NCBI RefSeq assembly: GCF_000725545.1
Contig: NZ_JNZP01000017.1
Location: 1-64,000, forward strand
Source of the DNA: Streptomyces exfoliatus
GTDB taxonomy: Bacteria; Actinomycetota; Actinomycetes; Streptomycetales; Streptomycetaceae
Length of the DNA: 64,000 nucleotides
Direction: 5' to 3'
Made by a program: the position numbers and the translations under genes. Numbering within the stretch: position 1 is the stretch's first letter; the number at the start of each line of letters is the position of its first letter. Shown piece by piece: positions 18,467 to 27,223 of the stretch. Under the pieces are notes generated by a model. That model had not been told where the DNA came from, did no database searches, and saw only the letters and a list, made by a program, of their open reading frames with translations.

Positions 18467-18482
18467 GGTGCGGCGGCGGAGA

Positions 18483-19124
18483 TCAGCGCAGGGCGGTGAT
18501 CCACCGGACGACGCCGTCCACGAGGGCGGCGAGGGCCTCGTCCTGGCCGAGGGGCGCGCGTTTGGGCAGGGCGAAGCCGTGGTCCCCGTACGGGATCCCG
18601 ACGAGCTCGTACGGGCCTTCCGGGAACTCCTCCGGCCGCCCGAAGGGGTCGTTGCCGCCCTGGACGACGAGGGTCGGGAGCCCGGTGCCGAGGAGTTCCT
18701 CGGCGCGGGACTTCTCGGGCCTGCCCGGCGGGTGCAGCGGGAAGCTCAGGGCGAGGACGGCGAATGCGCCCAGGTCACGGCCGGTCCGGCAGGCGACCCG
18801 GGCACCTGCGCTGCGGCCGCCCGCGATCACCGGGAGGCCGGGCCGTGCGAGGGCGGGCCAGAGGCCGCGCCACCCGGTGTCGAGGGTCTTCGGCGCGGGC
18901 GCGACCTTCTTGCCGGCGACCCGCCAGGGCTGCTCGACGAGGGCGACGGTCACGCCGTGCGCGGGCAGCGCGCCGGCCAGGGCCTGGAGGTCGCGGGCCT
19001 CGACGCCGCCGCCGGCTCCGTGGCCGAGGGCGAGTACGGCCCGCGGTTCGTCCGCCTCGCACCAGGCAACGCGGGCCTCACCGGCGTCGGTGGGAACGGT
19101 CTCGTACTGTGTCACGTCGGTCAC
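18483..19124 (-). CDS. Alpha/beta-hydrolase family protein (dienelactone-hydrolase type)
   Basis: The 213-residue protein has an alpha/beta-hydrolase core: ALGHGAGGG near residue 33 (oxyanion loop), the nucleophile elbow GGRSAGAR with Ser at about 101, the acid in VVQGGNDPFGRPEE and the final His in PYGDHGFALPK. This is the KAT/TEX30-like or DUF1749-type hydrolase family; substrate unknown. The GTG at 19124 is the first start consistent with the N-terminus of relatives; its ribosome site is weak. It lies just upstream of the sigR promoter on the same strand. Confidence 0.85.
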   Translation of the reverse strand: MTDVTQYETVPTDAGEARVAWCEADEPRAVLALGHGAGGGVEARDLQALAGALPAHGVTVALVEQPWRVAGKKVAPAPKTLDTGWRGLWPALARPGLPVIAGGRSAGARVACRTGRDLGAFAVLALSFPLHPPGRPEKSRAEELLGTGLPTLVVQGGNDPFGRPEEFPEGPYELVGIPYGDHGFALPKRAPLGQDEALAALVDGVVRWITALR

Positions 19125-19186
19125 AGGCCCATCCTGCCCCGCAGGCACCCGAAACGCGTGCGTCGGAGACGCGCGCACCCGAGCCG

Positions 19187-20005
19187 TCAGAACAGCGTGG
19201 CGATCTCCGGTCCCGCCAGTTCCTCGACAAGTTCGGGTCCGTTGTTCCGGACGTTGCTGACCGCTGTGGCCACCGGATAGGCCCGCATGAGTCCTCCGGG
19301 CGGCGCGGCGAGCAGCCCGCGCAGTTCCTCCGGGTCGGTGCGCGCCGGGTCGAGCCAGGCGTCCCAGCGGTCCTCGGTGAGCATCAGCGGCATCCGGGGG
19401 TGGATGTCGGCGAGCGAGTGCGGGCCCTCGGCCGGGGCCACGCCCAGCGGCCCGGTCTCCGCCTCGGTGGTGATCACCGAGCAGGTCACCCACCACGCCG
19501 AGGGGTGCTCCGCCGGCAGGGTCCGGTCGCGCCAGAACTCGTAGAGCCCGGCCATCGCGAAGACCGAGCCGTCGGCGGGGGTCACGAAGTAGGGCTGCTT
19601 GCGGGGCCGCTTCTTCTTCCCCTCCACCTCCAGTTCGCGCTCCCCCGCCCCGGTGACCCATTCGTAGTAGCCGTCGGCGGGCAGGATGCAGCGGCGGGCG
19701 GCGAAGGCCTTCTTGAAGGAGGGCTTCTCGTCCAGGGTCTCCGCGCGCGCGTTGATCATCCGGGCGGCGCCCTCCGGCGACTTCGCCCAGGACGGGACGA
19801 GGCCCCACTTCAACGTGCGCAGCTGGCGAACCGGCCGCGGGGATTCCGCGTCTTTCAGAGGACGCTCCAGAACGGCCCAGACCTCTTTGGTGGGGGCCAC
19901 GTTCCAGTCGGGGGCCAGAGGCTCCTCCGGCTCCGCCCACTTCTCGACACCGAAGACGTCGACGAGGTCCTCGGGCCGCCGGCTCGCTGCATACCGTCCG
20001 CACAT
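19187..20005 (-). CDS. SOS response-associated peptidase (SRAP/YedK/HMCES), abasic-site protecting protein
   Basis: The 272-residue protein begins MCGRYAAS: once Met1 is removed, Cys2 forms a thiazolidine crosslink with abasic sites in single-stranded DNA, shielding them from cleavage (known for YedK/HMCES). Other SRAP motifs are DWNVAPTKE, MINARAETL, RCILPADGYYEW with the catalytic Glu, and HPRMPLML with the His. A basic insert (KKKRPRKQP, about 135-143) is unusual and could help DNA binding. The start at 20005 is fixed by the need for Cys2. It is single-gene and adjacent to, but divergent from, the membrane protein gene. Confidence 0.94.
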   Translation of the reverse strand: MCGRYAASRRPEDLVDVFGVEKWAEPEEPLAPDWNVAPTKEVWAVLERPLKDAESPRPVRQLRTLKWGLVPSWAKSPEGAARMINARAETLDEKPSFKKAFAARRCILPADGYYEWVTGAGERELEVEGKKKRPRKQPYFVTPADGSVFAMAGLYEFWRDRTLPAEHPSAWWVTCSVITTEAETGPLGVAPAEGPHSLADIHPRMPLMLTEDRWDAWLDPARTDPEELRGLLAAPPGGLMRAYPVATAVSNVRNNGPELVEELAGPEIATLF

Positions 20006-20053
20006 ACGTGCCAGACTGCCACGATCCCCGACCCCCGAGGAGCGGCCCGAACG

Positions 20054-20749
20054 ATGGACCTCTCGATGGACCTCTTCGGTCCGCAGGACGCCCCGGCCGA
20101 ATGGCTGGTGATCGCCACCGGCGTCGCGGCCCTCGCCGTCACCGTGCCCCGCCGCCTCTGGCTCCTGGCCCGCAACGCGATCACCATCGCCCACGAGGGC
20201 GGCCACGGCCTGATCGCCCTCGCCACCGGCCGGCGCCTCCAAGCCATCCGGCTGCACTCGGACACCAGCGGACTGACCGTGAGCCGGGGCCGCCCGACCG
20301 GCCTCGGCGTGGTCCTCACCCTGGCCGCCGGCTACCCCGCGGCCCCCCTGCTCGGCCTCGGCGGCGCCGCCCTGCTCGGCACCCACCGGGTCACCCTGCT
20401 GCTGTGGGCCGCGACCGCCCTGCTGCTCGCCATGCTGGTGATGGTCCGCAACGCGTACGGGGTCCTCACCGTCGTCCTGACGGGCGCCGCCTTCCTCCTC
20501 GTCTCCTGGCTGACCGCTCCCGAGGTCCAGTCGGTCTTCGCCTACGCGGTCGTCTGGTTCCTGCTGCTCGGCGGCGTCCGCCCGGCCTTCGAGCTCCAGG
20601 CGAAGCGGCGACACGGCGGCACCCCCGACTCGGACGCCGACCAGCTGGCGAGGCTCACCCATGTGCCCGCGGGCGTGTGGCTGTTCTTCTTCCACGCGGT
20701 CGCGATCTCGTCCCTGATCGGCGGCGGGCGCTGGCTCCTCGGCTTCTGA
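20054..20749 (+). CDS. M50B-like membrane metalloprotease-family protein
   Basis: The 231-residue protein has about six predicted membrane helices and the zincin motif HEGGH in ITIAHEGGHGLIALATGRR (about 49-53), as in the M50B-like family. The first helix precedes a short cytoplasmic loop. A downstream VRNAYGVLTV segment lies where the third zinc ligand is expected, but the usual NxxPxxxxDG is missing, so activity is uncertain. ATG 20054 is chosen; ATG 20066 is an alternative. Next comes aroA, 21 nt away, probably with its own promoter. Confidence 0.85.
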   Translation: MDLSMDLFGPQDAPAEWLVIATGVAALAVTVPRRLWLLARNAITIAHEGGHGLIALATGRRLQAIRLHSDTSGLTVSRGRPTGLGVVLTLAAGYPAAPLLGLGGAALLGTHRVTLLLWAATALLLAMLVMVRNAYGVLTVVLTGAAFLLVSWLTAPEVQSVFAYAVVWFLLLGGVRPAFELQAKRRHGGTPDSDADQLARLTHVPAGVWLFFFHAVAISSLIGGGRWLLGF

Positions 20750-20770
20750 CTCCCCCGTACAGTGAGTTCC

Positions 20771-22102
20771 ATGACCGCAGCTGCTTCCGCGCACACCGAC
20801 CCGCCCACCGACCTCTGGCCCGCCCCGTACGCCCGCGGCGCCGTCGACGCGACCGTCACCGTGCCCGGATCGAAGTCGGTCACGAACCGCGCCCTGGTGC
20901 TCGCCGCGCTGGCCTCCGAGCCCGGCTGGCTGCGCCGCCCGCTGCGCTCCCGGGACACCCTCCTGATGGCCGAGGCGCTCCGTACCCTCGGCGTGAAGAT
21001 CGAGGAGGGCGTCGGCCCCGACGGTTCCGGCGAGGCCTGGCGGATCATCCCCTCCCCGCTGCACGGCGGCGCGACCGTCGACGTCGGCAACGCCGGTACG
21101 GTCATGCGCTTCCTGCCCCCGGTCACGGCGCTCGCCGACGGCCCGGTGCGCTTCGACGGCGACCCCCGCTCCCACGAGCGCCCGCTGCACGGCGTGATCG
21201 ACGCCCTGCGCGCGCTCGGCGCCCGCATCGACGACGAGGGCCGGGGCGCGCTGCCCATGACGGTGCACGGCGCCGGTGGCCTCGACGGCGGCACGGTCGA
21301 GATCGACGCCTCCTCGTCCTCCCAGTTCGTGAGCGCCCTGCTGCTGTCCGGGGCCCGCTTCAACCAGGGCGTCGAGGTACGGCACGTGGGCACGCGGCTG
21401 CCCTCGCTGCCGCACATCCGGATGACCGTCGACATGCTGCGCGCGGTCGGCGCGCAGGTCGACGAGCCGGAACACGGCGGTGCGCCGGACGTGTGGCGGG
21501 TGGCGCCCTCGGCGCTGCGCGGCCGGGACCTCGTGGTCGAGCCGGACCTGTCGAACGCGCAGCCGTTCCTGGCGGCCGCCCTGGTGACCGGCGGCCGGGT
21601 GACGGTCCCGGACTGGCCCGAGCGGACCACCCAACCCGGTGACGCGCTGCGGGAGATCTTCACCGAGATGGGTGGCTCCTGCGAGCTGACCGAGGCGGGG
21701 CTGACCTTCACCGGTACGGGCCGGATCCACGGCATCGACGTGGACCTCGGCGAGGTCGGCGAGCTGACGCCGGGCATCGCGGCGGTAGCGGCGCTCGCCG
21801 ACTCCCCGTCCACCCTGCGCGGGGTCGCCCATCTGCGGCTGCACGAGACGGACCGGCTGGCGGCGCTCACCAAGGAGATCAACGAGCTGGGCGGCGACGT
21901 CACCGAGACGGAGGACGGTCTCCACATCCGCCCGCGCCCGCTGCACGGCGGCGTCTTCCACACGTACCACGACCACCGCATGGCGACGGCGGGCGCGATC
22001 ATCGGCCTCGCGGTCGAGGGCGTCGAGATCGAGGACGTGGCGACGACGGCGAAGACCTTGCCGGACTTCCCGACGATGTGGACCGAAATGCTCGGGGTCT
22101 GA
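20771..22102 (+). CDS. aroA: 3-phosphoshikimate 1-carboxyvinyltransferase (EPSP synthase)
   Basis: The enzyme joins shikimate-3-phosphate and phosphoenolpyruvate in the sixth step of the shikimate pathway to aromatic amino acids. The 443-residue protein has the substrate loop [17 protein letters not shown] near the N-terminus, the [11 protein letters not shown] motif, [11 protein letters not shown] and [10 protein letters not shown]. The ATG at 20771 agrees with the expected N-terminus; an in-frame GTG three codons upstream is less likely. rsgA begins 3 nt after its stop, so the two form an operon, as in other Streptomyces. Confidence 0.96.
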   Translation: MTAAASAHTDPPTDLWPAPYARGAVDATVTVPGSKSVTNRALVLAALASEPGWLRRPLRSRDTLLMAEALRTLGVKIEEGVGPDGSGEAWRIIPSPLHGGATVDVGNAGTVMRFLPPVTALADGPVRFDGDPRSHERPLHGVIDALRALGARIDDEGRGALPMTVHGAGGLDGGTVEIDASSSSQFVSALLLSGARFNQGVEVRHVGTRLPSLPHIRMTVDMLRAVGAQVDEPEHGGAPDVWRVAPSALRGRDLVVEPDLSNAQPFLAAALVTGGRVTVPDWPERTTQPGDALREIFTEMGGSCELTEAGLTFTGTGRIHGIDVDLGEVGELTPGIAAVAALADSPSTLRGVAHLRLHETDRLAALTKEINELGGDVTETEDGLHIRPRPLHGGVFHTYHDHRMATAGAIIGLAVEGVEIEDVATTAKTLPDFPTMWTEMLGV

Positions 22103-22105
22103 ACC

Positions 22106-23119
22106 ATGCGGCGTTACGGCAAGAACACCGACGAGGACGACATCCGCCAGCGGCCCAACCGCAAGGGCACCCGTCCCCGTACGACCATCCGCCCGAAGCA
22201 CGAGGACGCCGTCGAGGGCATGGTCCTCACCGTCGACCGCGGCCGGCTCACCTGTCTGGTCGACGACCTGGTCATCACGGCGATGAAGGCGCGCGAGCTG
22301 GGCCGCAAGGCCGCCGTGGTCGGCGACCGGGTCTCGATCGTCGGAGACCTGTCCGGCGAGAAGGACACGCTGGCCCGGATCGTACGGATCAGCCCGCGCA
22401 CCTCGGTGCTGCGCCGCACGGCCGACGACGACGACCCGTACGAGCGCGTGGTGGTCGCCAACGCCGACCAGCTCGCGATCGTCACCGCGCTCGCCGACCC
22501 CGAGCCGCGTCCCCGGCTGATCGACCGCTGCCTGGTCGCCGCGTACGACGGCGGGCTCACCCCGCTGCTCGTCCTCACCAAGTCGGACCTGGCGTCGCCG
22601 GACTCGCTCCTGGAGATGTACGGCGCACTCGGTGTGCCGTACGTGGTGACCACGCGCGACGAGTTCGTCGACGGGGTCGCGGCCGAGCGGGTCCACGAGC
22701 ACCTCAAGGGGCGGACCACCGCGTTCGTGGGGCACTCGGGCGTCGGCAAGACGACCCTGGTCAACGCCCTGGTGCCGCCGGACCGGCGGCGGAGCACCGG
22801 TGTGGTCAACGCGGTCACCGGCCGCGGACGGCACACCACCACCTCGGCTCTCGCCCTGCCGCTCGACGACAAGGAGGGCGGCTGGGTCATCGACACGCCG
22901 GGCGTGCGCTCCTTCGGTCTGCACCACGTCGACCCGTCCCGGGTGATCCTGGCCTTCCCCGACCTCGTACCGGGTACGGAGAACTGCCCCCGCGCCTGCA
23001 GCCACGACGAGCAGGACTGCGCGCTCGACGCGTGGGTGGCGGACGGACACGCCGACCCGGCGCGCCTGGTGTCGCTGCGACGGCTTCTGGCGACCCGGGA
23101 ACGACGCGAGGGCGACTGA
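22106..23119 (+). CDS. rsgA: Small ribosomal subunit biogenesis GTPase RsgA
   Basis: RsgA checks late maturation of the 30S subunit. The 337-residue protein has an N-terminal OB fold (about 35-100) and a circularly permuted GTPase: G4 LTKSDLAS comes before G1 GHSGVGKTTLVNAL and G3 DTPGVRSFGL. The C-terminal zinc knuckle is NCPRACSHDEQDCALD (Cys, Cys, His, Cys). The basic N-terminus (RQRPNRKGTRPR) likely contacts rRNA. It is in an operon with aroA (3-nt gap). Confidence 0.95.
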   Translation: MRRYGKNTDEDDIRQRPNRKGTRPRTTIRPKHEDAVEGMVLTVDRGRLTCLVDDLVITAMKARELGRKAAVVGDRVSIVGDLSGEKDTLARIVRISPRTSVLRRTADDDDPYERVVVANADQLAIVTALADPEPRPRLIDRCLVAAYDGGLTPLLVLTKSDLASPDSLLEMYGALGVPYVVTTRDEFVDGVAAERVHEHLKGRTTAFVGHSGVGKTTLVNALVPPDRRRSTGVVNAVTGRGRHTTTSALALPLDDKEGGWVIDTPGVRSFGLHHVDPSRVILAFPDLVPGTENCPRACSHDEQDCALDAWVADGHADPARLVSLRRLLATRERREGD

Positions 23120-23211
23120 GCCGTCCGCGTTTAGGGCCGACCGCTCCAGGTAAGTGCATAATCACACCAAGTCCGACGAAGCAGTCACCGACGGCGTGGG
23201 AGGCACTGACG

Positions 23212-23535
23212 ATGGCGTGGCTGCTGGTGGTGGTCGCAGGTTTCCTGGAGACGGGCTTCGCGGTCTGTCTGAAGCTCTCGCACGGATTCACCCGGCTGTG
23301 GCCGACGATCGCCTTCGCGATCTTCGCCATGGGAAGCTTCGGCCTCCTCACGCTCGCGCTGCGCAAGCTCGACGTGGGCCCTGCGTACGCGGTGTGGACC
23401 GGGATCGGTGCGGCGGGGACGGCGATCTACGGCATGGTCTTCCTCGGCGACCTGGTCTCCACGCTCAAGATCGTCTCGATCACGCTGGTGATCCTCGGGG
23501 TCATCGGACTCCAGCTCTCCGGCTCCTCGCACTGA
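23212..23535 (+). CDS. sugE: SMR-family exporter, Gdx/SugE type (guanidinium exporter)
   Basis: The 107-residue protein has four membrane helices and the SMR membrane glutamate (AGFLETGF, Glu13). The signature DVGPAYAVWTGIGAAGTAIYG matches the SugE/Gdx branch closely, members of which export guanidinium with proton exchange rather than broad drugs. The family usually works as an antiparallel homodimer. The ATG has GGGAGG upstream. I looked for a guanidine riboswitch in the 92-nt leader and did not see one. The last 109 nt overlap the 3' end of the convergent TetR gene, an arrangement that suggests mutual antisense transcription. Confidence 0.92.
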   Translation: MAWLLVVVAGFLETGFAVCLKLSHGFTRLWPTIAFAIFAMGSFGLLTLALRKLDVGPAYAVWTGIGAAGTAIYGMVFLGDLVSTLKIVSITLVILGVIGLQLSGSSH

Positions 23536-24080
23536 CCGGCCGTCCCCACCGCCCGGTCGTACGGGACGGCGGGCGCCACGACGTGGCTGAGCGCGAGCCG
23601 GACGGCCACCTCGCAGCCCGCCGCCCACCGCTCGCCGGCGCAGGCCGCGGTCGCCGCCACCAGCTCGCCCGGCGCGGGCGGCCCCTCGTCGGCGAGGCGC
23701 TGGGCGGGGACGGCCGCGGGGCGTGCGCCGGACCTGGCGGGCCGGGGCGCCGGCAGCCGTGCGTCCCAGGCGCCGGTGAGCAGGGCCCGCAGCACGGGGC
23801 GGGTGGCGGCCCTGGCCACGGTCCACTCGGCGACGGCGACCAGGTTCCGCTCGGGCGGTGCGGGGGCGGCGAGCAGCCGTCGTACGCCCTGGAGGTAGGT
23901 GTCGGCCTCCCGACGCACGAGGGCGCGGGCGAGCCCCTCCTTGGTGCCGAACTCGTTGTAGAGGGTCTGGCGGGAGACCCGGGCGGTCGCGGCGAGGTCG
24001 GCCATCCGCACGGCGGACCAGGGCCGGTGCTCCAGCGCGGCGAGCGCGGCGTCGAGCAGGGCCTCGCGGGCGGGCGCCAT
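23427..24080 (-). CDS. TetR-family transcriptional regulator
   Basis: The 217-residue protein has an N-terminal TetR helix-turn-helix: REALLDAALAALE, MADLAATARVSRQTLYNEFG and KEGLARALVRREA. The C-terminal ligand domain is Ala/Pro-rich and unassigned. ATG 24080 has GGAGG six bases upstream; GTG 24086 overlaps that site. The stop lies inside the sugE gene on the other strand, so the last 36 codons are complementary to sugE. It may regulate sugE or the divergent hisN side; the target is unknown. Confidence 0.85.
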   Translation of the reverse strand: MAPAREALLDAALAALEHRPWSAVRMADLAATARVSRQTLYNEFGTKEGLARALVRREADTYLQGVRRLLAAPAPPERNLVAVAEWTVARAATRPVLRALLTGAWDARLPAPRPARSGARPAAVPAQRLADEGPPAPGELVAATAACAGERWAAGCEVAVRLALSHVVAPAVPYDRAVGTAGQCEEPESWSPMTPRITSVIETILSVETRSPRKTMP

Positions 24081-24196
24081 CGCCACCTCCGGGAGGGAAC
24101 GGTTCTCCGCCCAGCGTCGGCAGCCGCCCGCACCCTGTCAAGGGTGCCCGTGGGCGGTTCTCCGTTCGGGGATCACACGGGGATAGAGTGCCGACC

Positions 24197-25006
24197 ATGG
24201 CCGATTACCACGATGATCTGCGTCTCGCCCATGTCCTCGCGGATGCCGCCGACGCGGCCACCATGGACCGTTTCCAGGCGCTCGACCTGAAGGTCGAGAC
24301 GAAGCCTGACATGACTCCGGTGAGCGAGGCCGACAAGGCCGCGGAGGAACTGATCCGGGGGCAGCTCCAGCGGGCCAGGCCGCGTGACGCGATCCTGGGC
24401 GAGGAGTACGGCGTGGAGGGCTCGGGCCCCCGCCGCTGGGTGATCGACCCGATCGACGGTACGAAGAACTACGTGCGCGGGGTGCCCGTCTGGGCGACCC
24501 TGATCGCGCTGATGGAGGCCGGGGACACCGGGTTCCAGCCGGTGGTGGGCGTGGTGTCGGCCCCGGCGCTCGGCCGCCGCTGGTGGGCGGCGAAGGGCCT
24601 GGGGGCGTACACCGGGCGCAGCCTGGCCTCGGCGAGCCGGATCGGGGTGTCGAAGGTGGCGTCCCTCGAGGACGCCTCCTTCGCGTACTCCTCGCTGAGC
24701 GGCTGGGAGGAGCAGGGCCGCCTGGAGGGTTTCCTGGACCTCACGCGCGCGTGCTGGCGGACCAGGGCGTACGGCGACTTCTGGCCGTACATGATGGTCG
24801 CGGAGGGCTCGGTGGACATCTGCGCGGAGCCGGAGCTGTCGCTGTGGGACATGGCGGCGGTGGCGGTCGTGGTGCAGGAGGCGGGCGGTACGTACACGGG
24901 TCTCGACGGCCGGCACGGACCGCACAGCGGGAACGCGGCGGCGTCGAACGGTCTGCTCCACGGTGAGCTGCTGAGCTACCTCAACCAGGAGAACGCGGAG
25001 GGCTGA
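24197..25006 (+). CDS. hisN: Histidinol-phosphatase, inositol-monophosphatase type
   Basis: HisN removes phosphate from L-histidinol phosphate, the eighth step of histidine synthesis in actinobacteria, which lack the HAD- or PHP-type enzyme. The 269-residue protein has the metal-site motifs of the IMPase superfamily: ILGEEYG (Glu), WVIDPIDGTKNYVRG with its Asp residues (about 82-94) and LWDMAAVAVVVQEAGG near the C-terminus. It corresponds in place to S. coelicolor SCO5208, shown to be HisN (from memory). The ATG at 24197 follows the divergent tetR start by 116 nt. Confidence 0.93.
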   Translation: MADYHDDLRLAHVLADAADAATMDRFQALDLKVETKPDMTPVSEADKAAEELIRGQLQRARPRDAILGEEYGVEGSGPRRWVIDPIDGTKNYVRGVPVWATLIALMEAGDTGFQPVVGVVSAPALGRRWWAAKGLGAYTGRSLASASRIGVSKVASLEDASFAYSSLSGWEEQGRLEGFLDLTRACWRTRAYGDFWPYMMVAEGSVDICAEPELSLWDMAAVAVVVQEAGGTYTGLDGRHGPHSGNAAASNGLLHGELLSYLNQENAEG

Positions 25007-25088
25007 GCGCCCCCATCACTCCCCCATAGGCGCCTTGCGCGCCCCCTTGTCGGGTCCCACGCCCGGTGCCACTCTGAGAGTCCCCCCA

Positions 25089-25127
25089 CTTGTGAACTTG
25101 TGAATCCCTTCTCTTTGAAGAATTCAC
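25089..25127. promoter_or_regulatory. Candidate operator/promoter of the CBS gene
   Basis: The 8-mer CTTGTGAA is tandemly repeated (25089-25096 and 25097-25104), and GTGAAT pairs with ATTCAC at 25122-25127. The stretch is AT-rich for this genome. Regulator unknown. Confidence 0.4.
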
Positions 25128-25146
25128 CAAGGAGGTGGCTCCGCCC

Positions 25147-25536
25147 ATGCTCGTCCGTGACGCCATGAGCACCGTGGTCCTCACCATCGGCCCCGCCCAC
25201 ACCCTCCGGCAGGCGGCCCGGCTGATGTCGGCGCGCCGCGTCGGCGCGGCCGTCGTCCTCGACACCGACGCCGGCGGCCTCGGCATCCTCACCGAGCGCG
25301 ACATCCTCAACTCCCTCGCCAGGGACCAGGACCCCGACTGCGAGACCGCGGGGTCCCACACCACCCGCGACGTCGTCTTCGCCGCTCCCACCTGGACCCT
25401 GGCGAAGGCGGCCGAGGCCATGACCCATGGCGGCTTCCGCCACCTCGTCGTCCTCGACGACCGGGGCCCCGTCGGCATCGTCTCCGTACGCGACATCATC
25501 CGCTGCTGGATCCCGGTGCACAGCGTCGCCGGCTGA
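25147..25536 (+). CDS. Two-CBS-domain protein
   Basis: The 129-residue protein is two CBS motifs forming one Bateman module: MLVRDAMSTVVLTIGPAHTL...GILTERDIL and TTRDVVFAAPTWTL...GIVSVRDII. Such small modules bind adenine nucleotides or other ligands and often respond to stress; no partner domain is attached. The ATG at 25147 lies 10 nt after a near-perfect AAGGAGGTG, and this excludes the upstream GTG inside that ribosome site. A terminator hairpin follows. It is not in an operon. Confidence 0.9.
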   Translation: MLVRDAMSTVVLTIGPAHTLRQAARLMSARRVGAAVVLDTDAGGLGILTERDILNSLARDQDPDCETAGSHTTRDVVFAAPTWTLAKAAEAMTHGGFRHLVVLDDRGPVGIVSVRDIIRCWIPVHSVAG

Positions 25537-25555
25537 GACGCCCCCGTACGCGGAA

Positions 25556-25588
25556 GCGGGCCGGAATCCGTACGGAAATCCGGCCCGC
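25556..25588. terminator. Terminator between CBS gene and catalase gene
   Basis: A 10-bp stem (GCGGGCCGGA and complement) lies between the convergent stops at 25536 and 25609. Confidence 0.75.
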
Positions 25589-25608
25589 CTCCTCTACGGC
25601 AAGCGTCG

Positions 25609-27060
25609 TCAGCCGCGGAGGGCCTGGACCGCGGCCTCCAGCCGCTTGCCGAAGTCACCATCCGCCTGGCGGAAGTTGCCGATCGCCCGCTCGGCGATGT
25701 CGTCACGCGAGACCTTGGCGATGAAGCCGGCCAGGTTCCCGATCAGACGGTCCTTCTCGTCCTCCGACATCAGGCGGTAGAGGTTGCCCGCCTGCACGAA
25801 GTCGTCGTCCTCGGCGTGGACCGGGGCGGCGTGGTCGCCGGTGCCGCCGGTGACGGGCGTCGACTGCCACAGCGGCCGGTCCGTCTGGCGCGGGCCGCCG
25901 AAGCTGTTCGGCTCGTAGTTCTTCGCGCCCTTGTGGCGGCCGTCGTACAGGAGGCCGTCACGGGAGTGGGTGCGCGCCTCGGTGGCGTGCGGACGGTTCA
26001 CCGGCAGGTGGTCGGCGTTGACGCCGACGCGGTAGCGGTGTGCGTCGCCGTAGGCGAAGAGCCGACCCTGGAGCATCTTGTCCGGGGACGGTCCGATGCC
26101 GGGCACGAAGTGCGCCGGGCTGAAGATCGACTGCTCGACCTCGGCGAAGATGTTCTCCGGGTTGCGGTTGAGCTCCAGCCTGCCGATCTCGATCGGCGGG
26201 TAGTCCCCGTGCGGCCACACCTTGGTGAGGTCGAACGGGTTGAAGCGGTAGTTCGCCGCGTCGGCCGCGGGCATGATCTGGACCTGCACGGTCCAGGTCG
26301 GGAAGTCGCCGCGCTCGATGGCCTCGCGCAGGTCCCGCTGGTGCGAGTCGGGGTCCTCGCCGGCGAGCCGGTTGGCCTCGTCCTGGGTGAGGTTCTTGAT
26401 GCCCTGGTCGGTCTTGAAGTGGTACTTGACCCAGAAGACCTCGCCGGCCTCGTTGTTCCACTGGTAGGTGTGGGAGCCGAAGCCGTCCATGTGGCGGTAC
26501 GAGGCGGGGATGCCGCGGTCGCCGAAGAGCCAGGTCACCTGGTGGGTCGACTCCGGGGAGAGACCCCAGAAGTCCCAGACGTTGTCGGCCTCCTGCGAAC
26601 CCGAGTACGGGTCGCGCTTCTGGGTGTGGATGAAGTCCGGGAACTTGATGGCGTCCTTGATGAAGAACACCGGGGTGTTGTTGCCGACGAGGTCGTAGTT
26701 GCCCTCTTCGGTGTAGAACTTCAGCGCCCAGCCGCGCGGGTCGCGCACGGCGTCGGCCGCGCCGAGGTTCCCCGCGACGGTGGAGAAGCGCAGGAAGGTC
26801 TCGGTCTCCTTGCCGACCTCGGAGAGGAACGCGGCCCGCGTCCACCGCGAGACGTCACGGGTGAGCGTGAAGGTGCCATAGGCGCCCGCACCGCGCGCGT
26901 GGACCACGCGCTCCGGGATGCGCTCACGGTTGAAGTGGGCGAGCTTCTCCAGGAGGAGCTGGTCCTGCACGAGGACCGGACCGCCGACGCCCGCCGTCTC
27001 GCTGTTCTGGTTGTCGGCGACCGGCGCTCCGGCCTCCGTGGTGAGCGGTCCCTGCGTCAC
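25609..27060 (-). CDS. katA: Monofunctional haem catalase
   Basis: The enzyme breaks hydrogen peroxide into water and oxygen. The 483-residue length is that of small-subunit clade-3 catalases. Visible motifs are [20 protein letters not shown] with the distal His, the distal Asn region [14 protein letters not shown], and the proximal haem ligand segment [12 protein letters not shown] (Tyr). GTG 27060 is preceded by AGGAGG at ideal spacing, while the upstream ATG at 27078 has no ribosome site. It is divergent from a Fur-family regulator, and a palindrome in the gap is the likely operator. Confidence 0.95.
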   Translation of the reverse strand: MTQGPLTTEAGAPVADNQNSETAGVGGPVLVQDQLLLEKLAHFNRERIPERVVHARGAGAYGTFTLTRDVSRWTRAAFLSEVGKETETFLRFSTVAGNLGAADAVRDPRGWALKFYTEEGNYDLVGNNTPVFFIKDAIKFPDFIHTQKRDPYSGSQEADNVWDFWGLSPESTHQVTWLFGDRGIPASYRHMDGFGSHTYQWNNEAGEVFWVKYHFKTDQGIKNLTQDEANRLAGEDPDSHQRDLREAIERGDFPTWTVQVQIMPAADAANYRFNPFDLTKVWPHGDYPPIEIGRLELNRNPENIFAEVEQSIFSPAHFVPGIGPSPDKMLQGRLFAYGDAHRYRVGVNADHLPVNRPHATEARTHSRDGLLYDGRHKGAKNYEPNSFGGPRQTDRPLWQSTPVTGGTGDHAAPVHAEDDDFVQAGNLYRLMSEDEKDRLIGNLAGFIAKVSRDDIAERAIGNFRQADGDFGKRLEAAVQALRG

Positions 27061-27140
27061 GTGCGCCTCCTGCGTCATTCGCGAGTCCTGTCCGCCGGCC
27101 GCGCCCTCGTGGGGCTCCGGCCGGTGCCGTACTCGATCCT

Positions 27141-27157
27141 ACAATGGACATTGTCCA
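27141..27157. promoter_or_regulatory. Candidate Fur/PerR-family operator between catalase gene and regulator gene
   Basis: Two overlapping palindromes, ACAATGGACATTGT and TGGACATTGTCCA, lie in the divergent gap, 81 bp before the catalase start. The AT-rich dyad is of the size bound by PerR/CatR proteins. Confidence 0.6.
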
Positions 27158-27223
27158 AGTCAAGCAGGCTTCTAAAACCACACCTCTTCGGATCACGACA
27201 CCCCGACTGTTAAGCTGGCGCCC

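Noticed and set aside
20006..23050. Very long minus-strand reading frame extending upstream from the SRAP gene
   Set aside because: It lies opposite the convincing M50-like, aroA and rsgA genes and shows no domain; such antisense frames are normal in GC-rich DNA. The SRAP start is fixed by Met-Cys at 20005.
23120..23211. Possible guanidine riboswitch before sugE
   Set aside because: No paired ACGR-loop hairpins or ykkC core could be drawn from the 92-nt leader.
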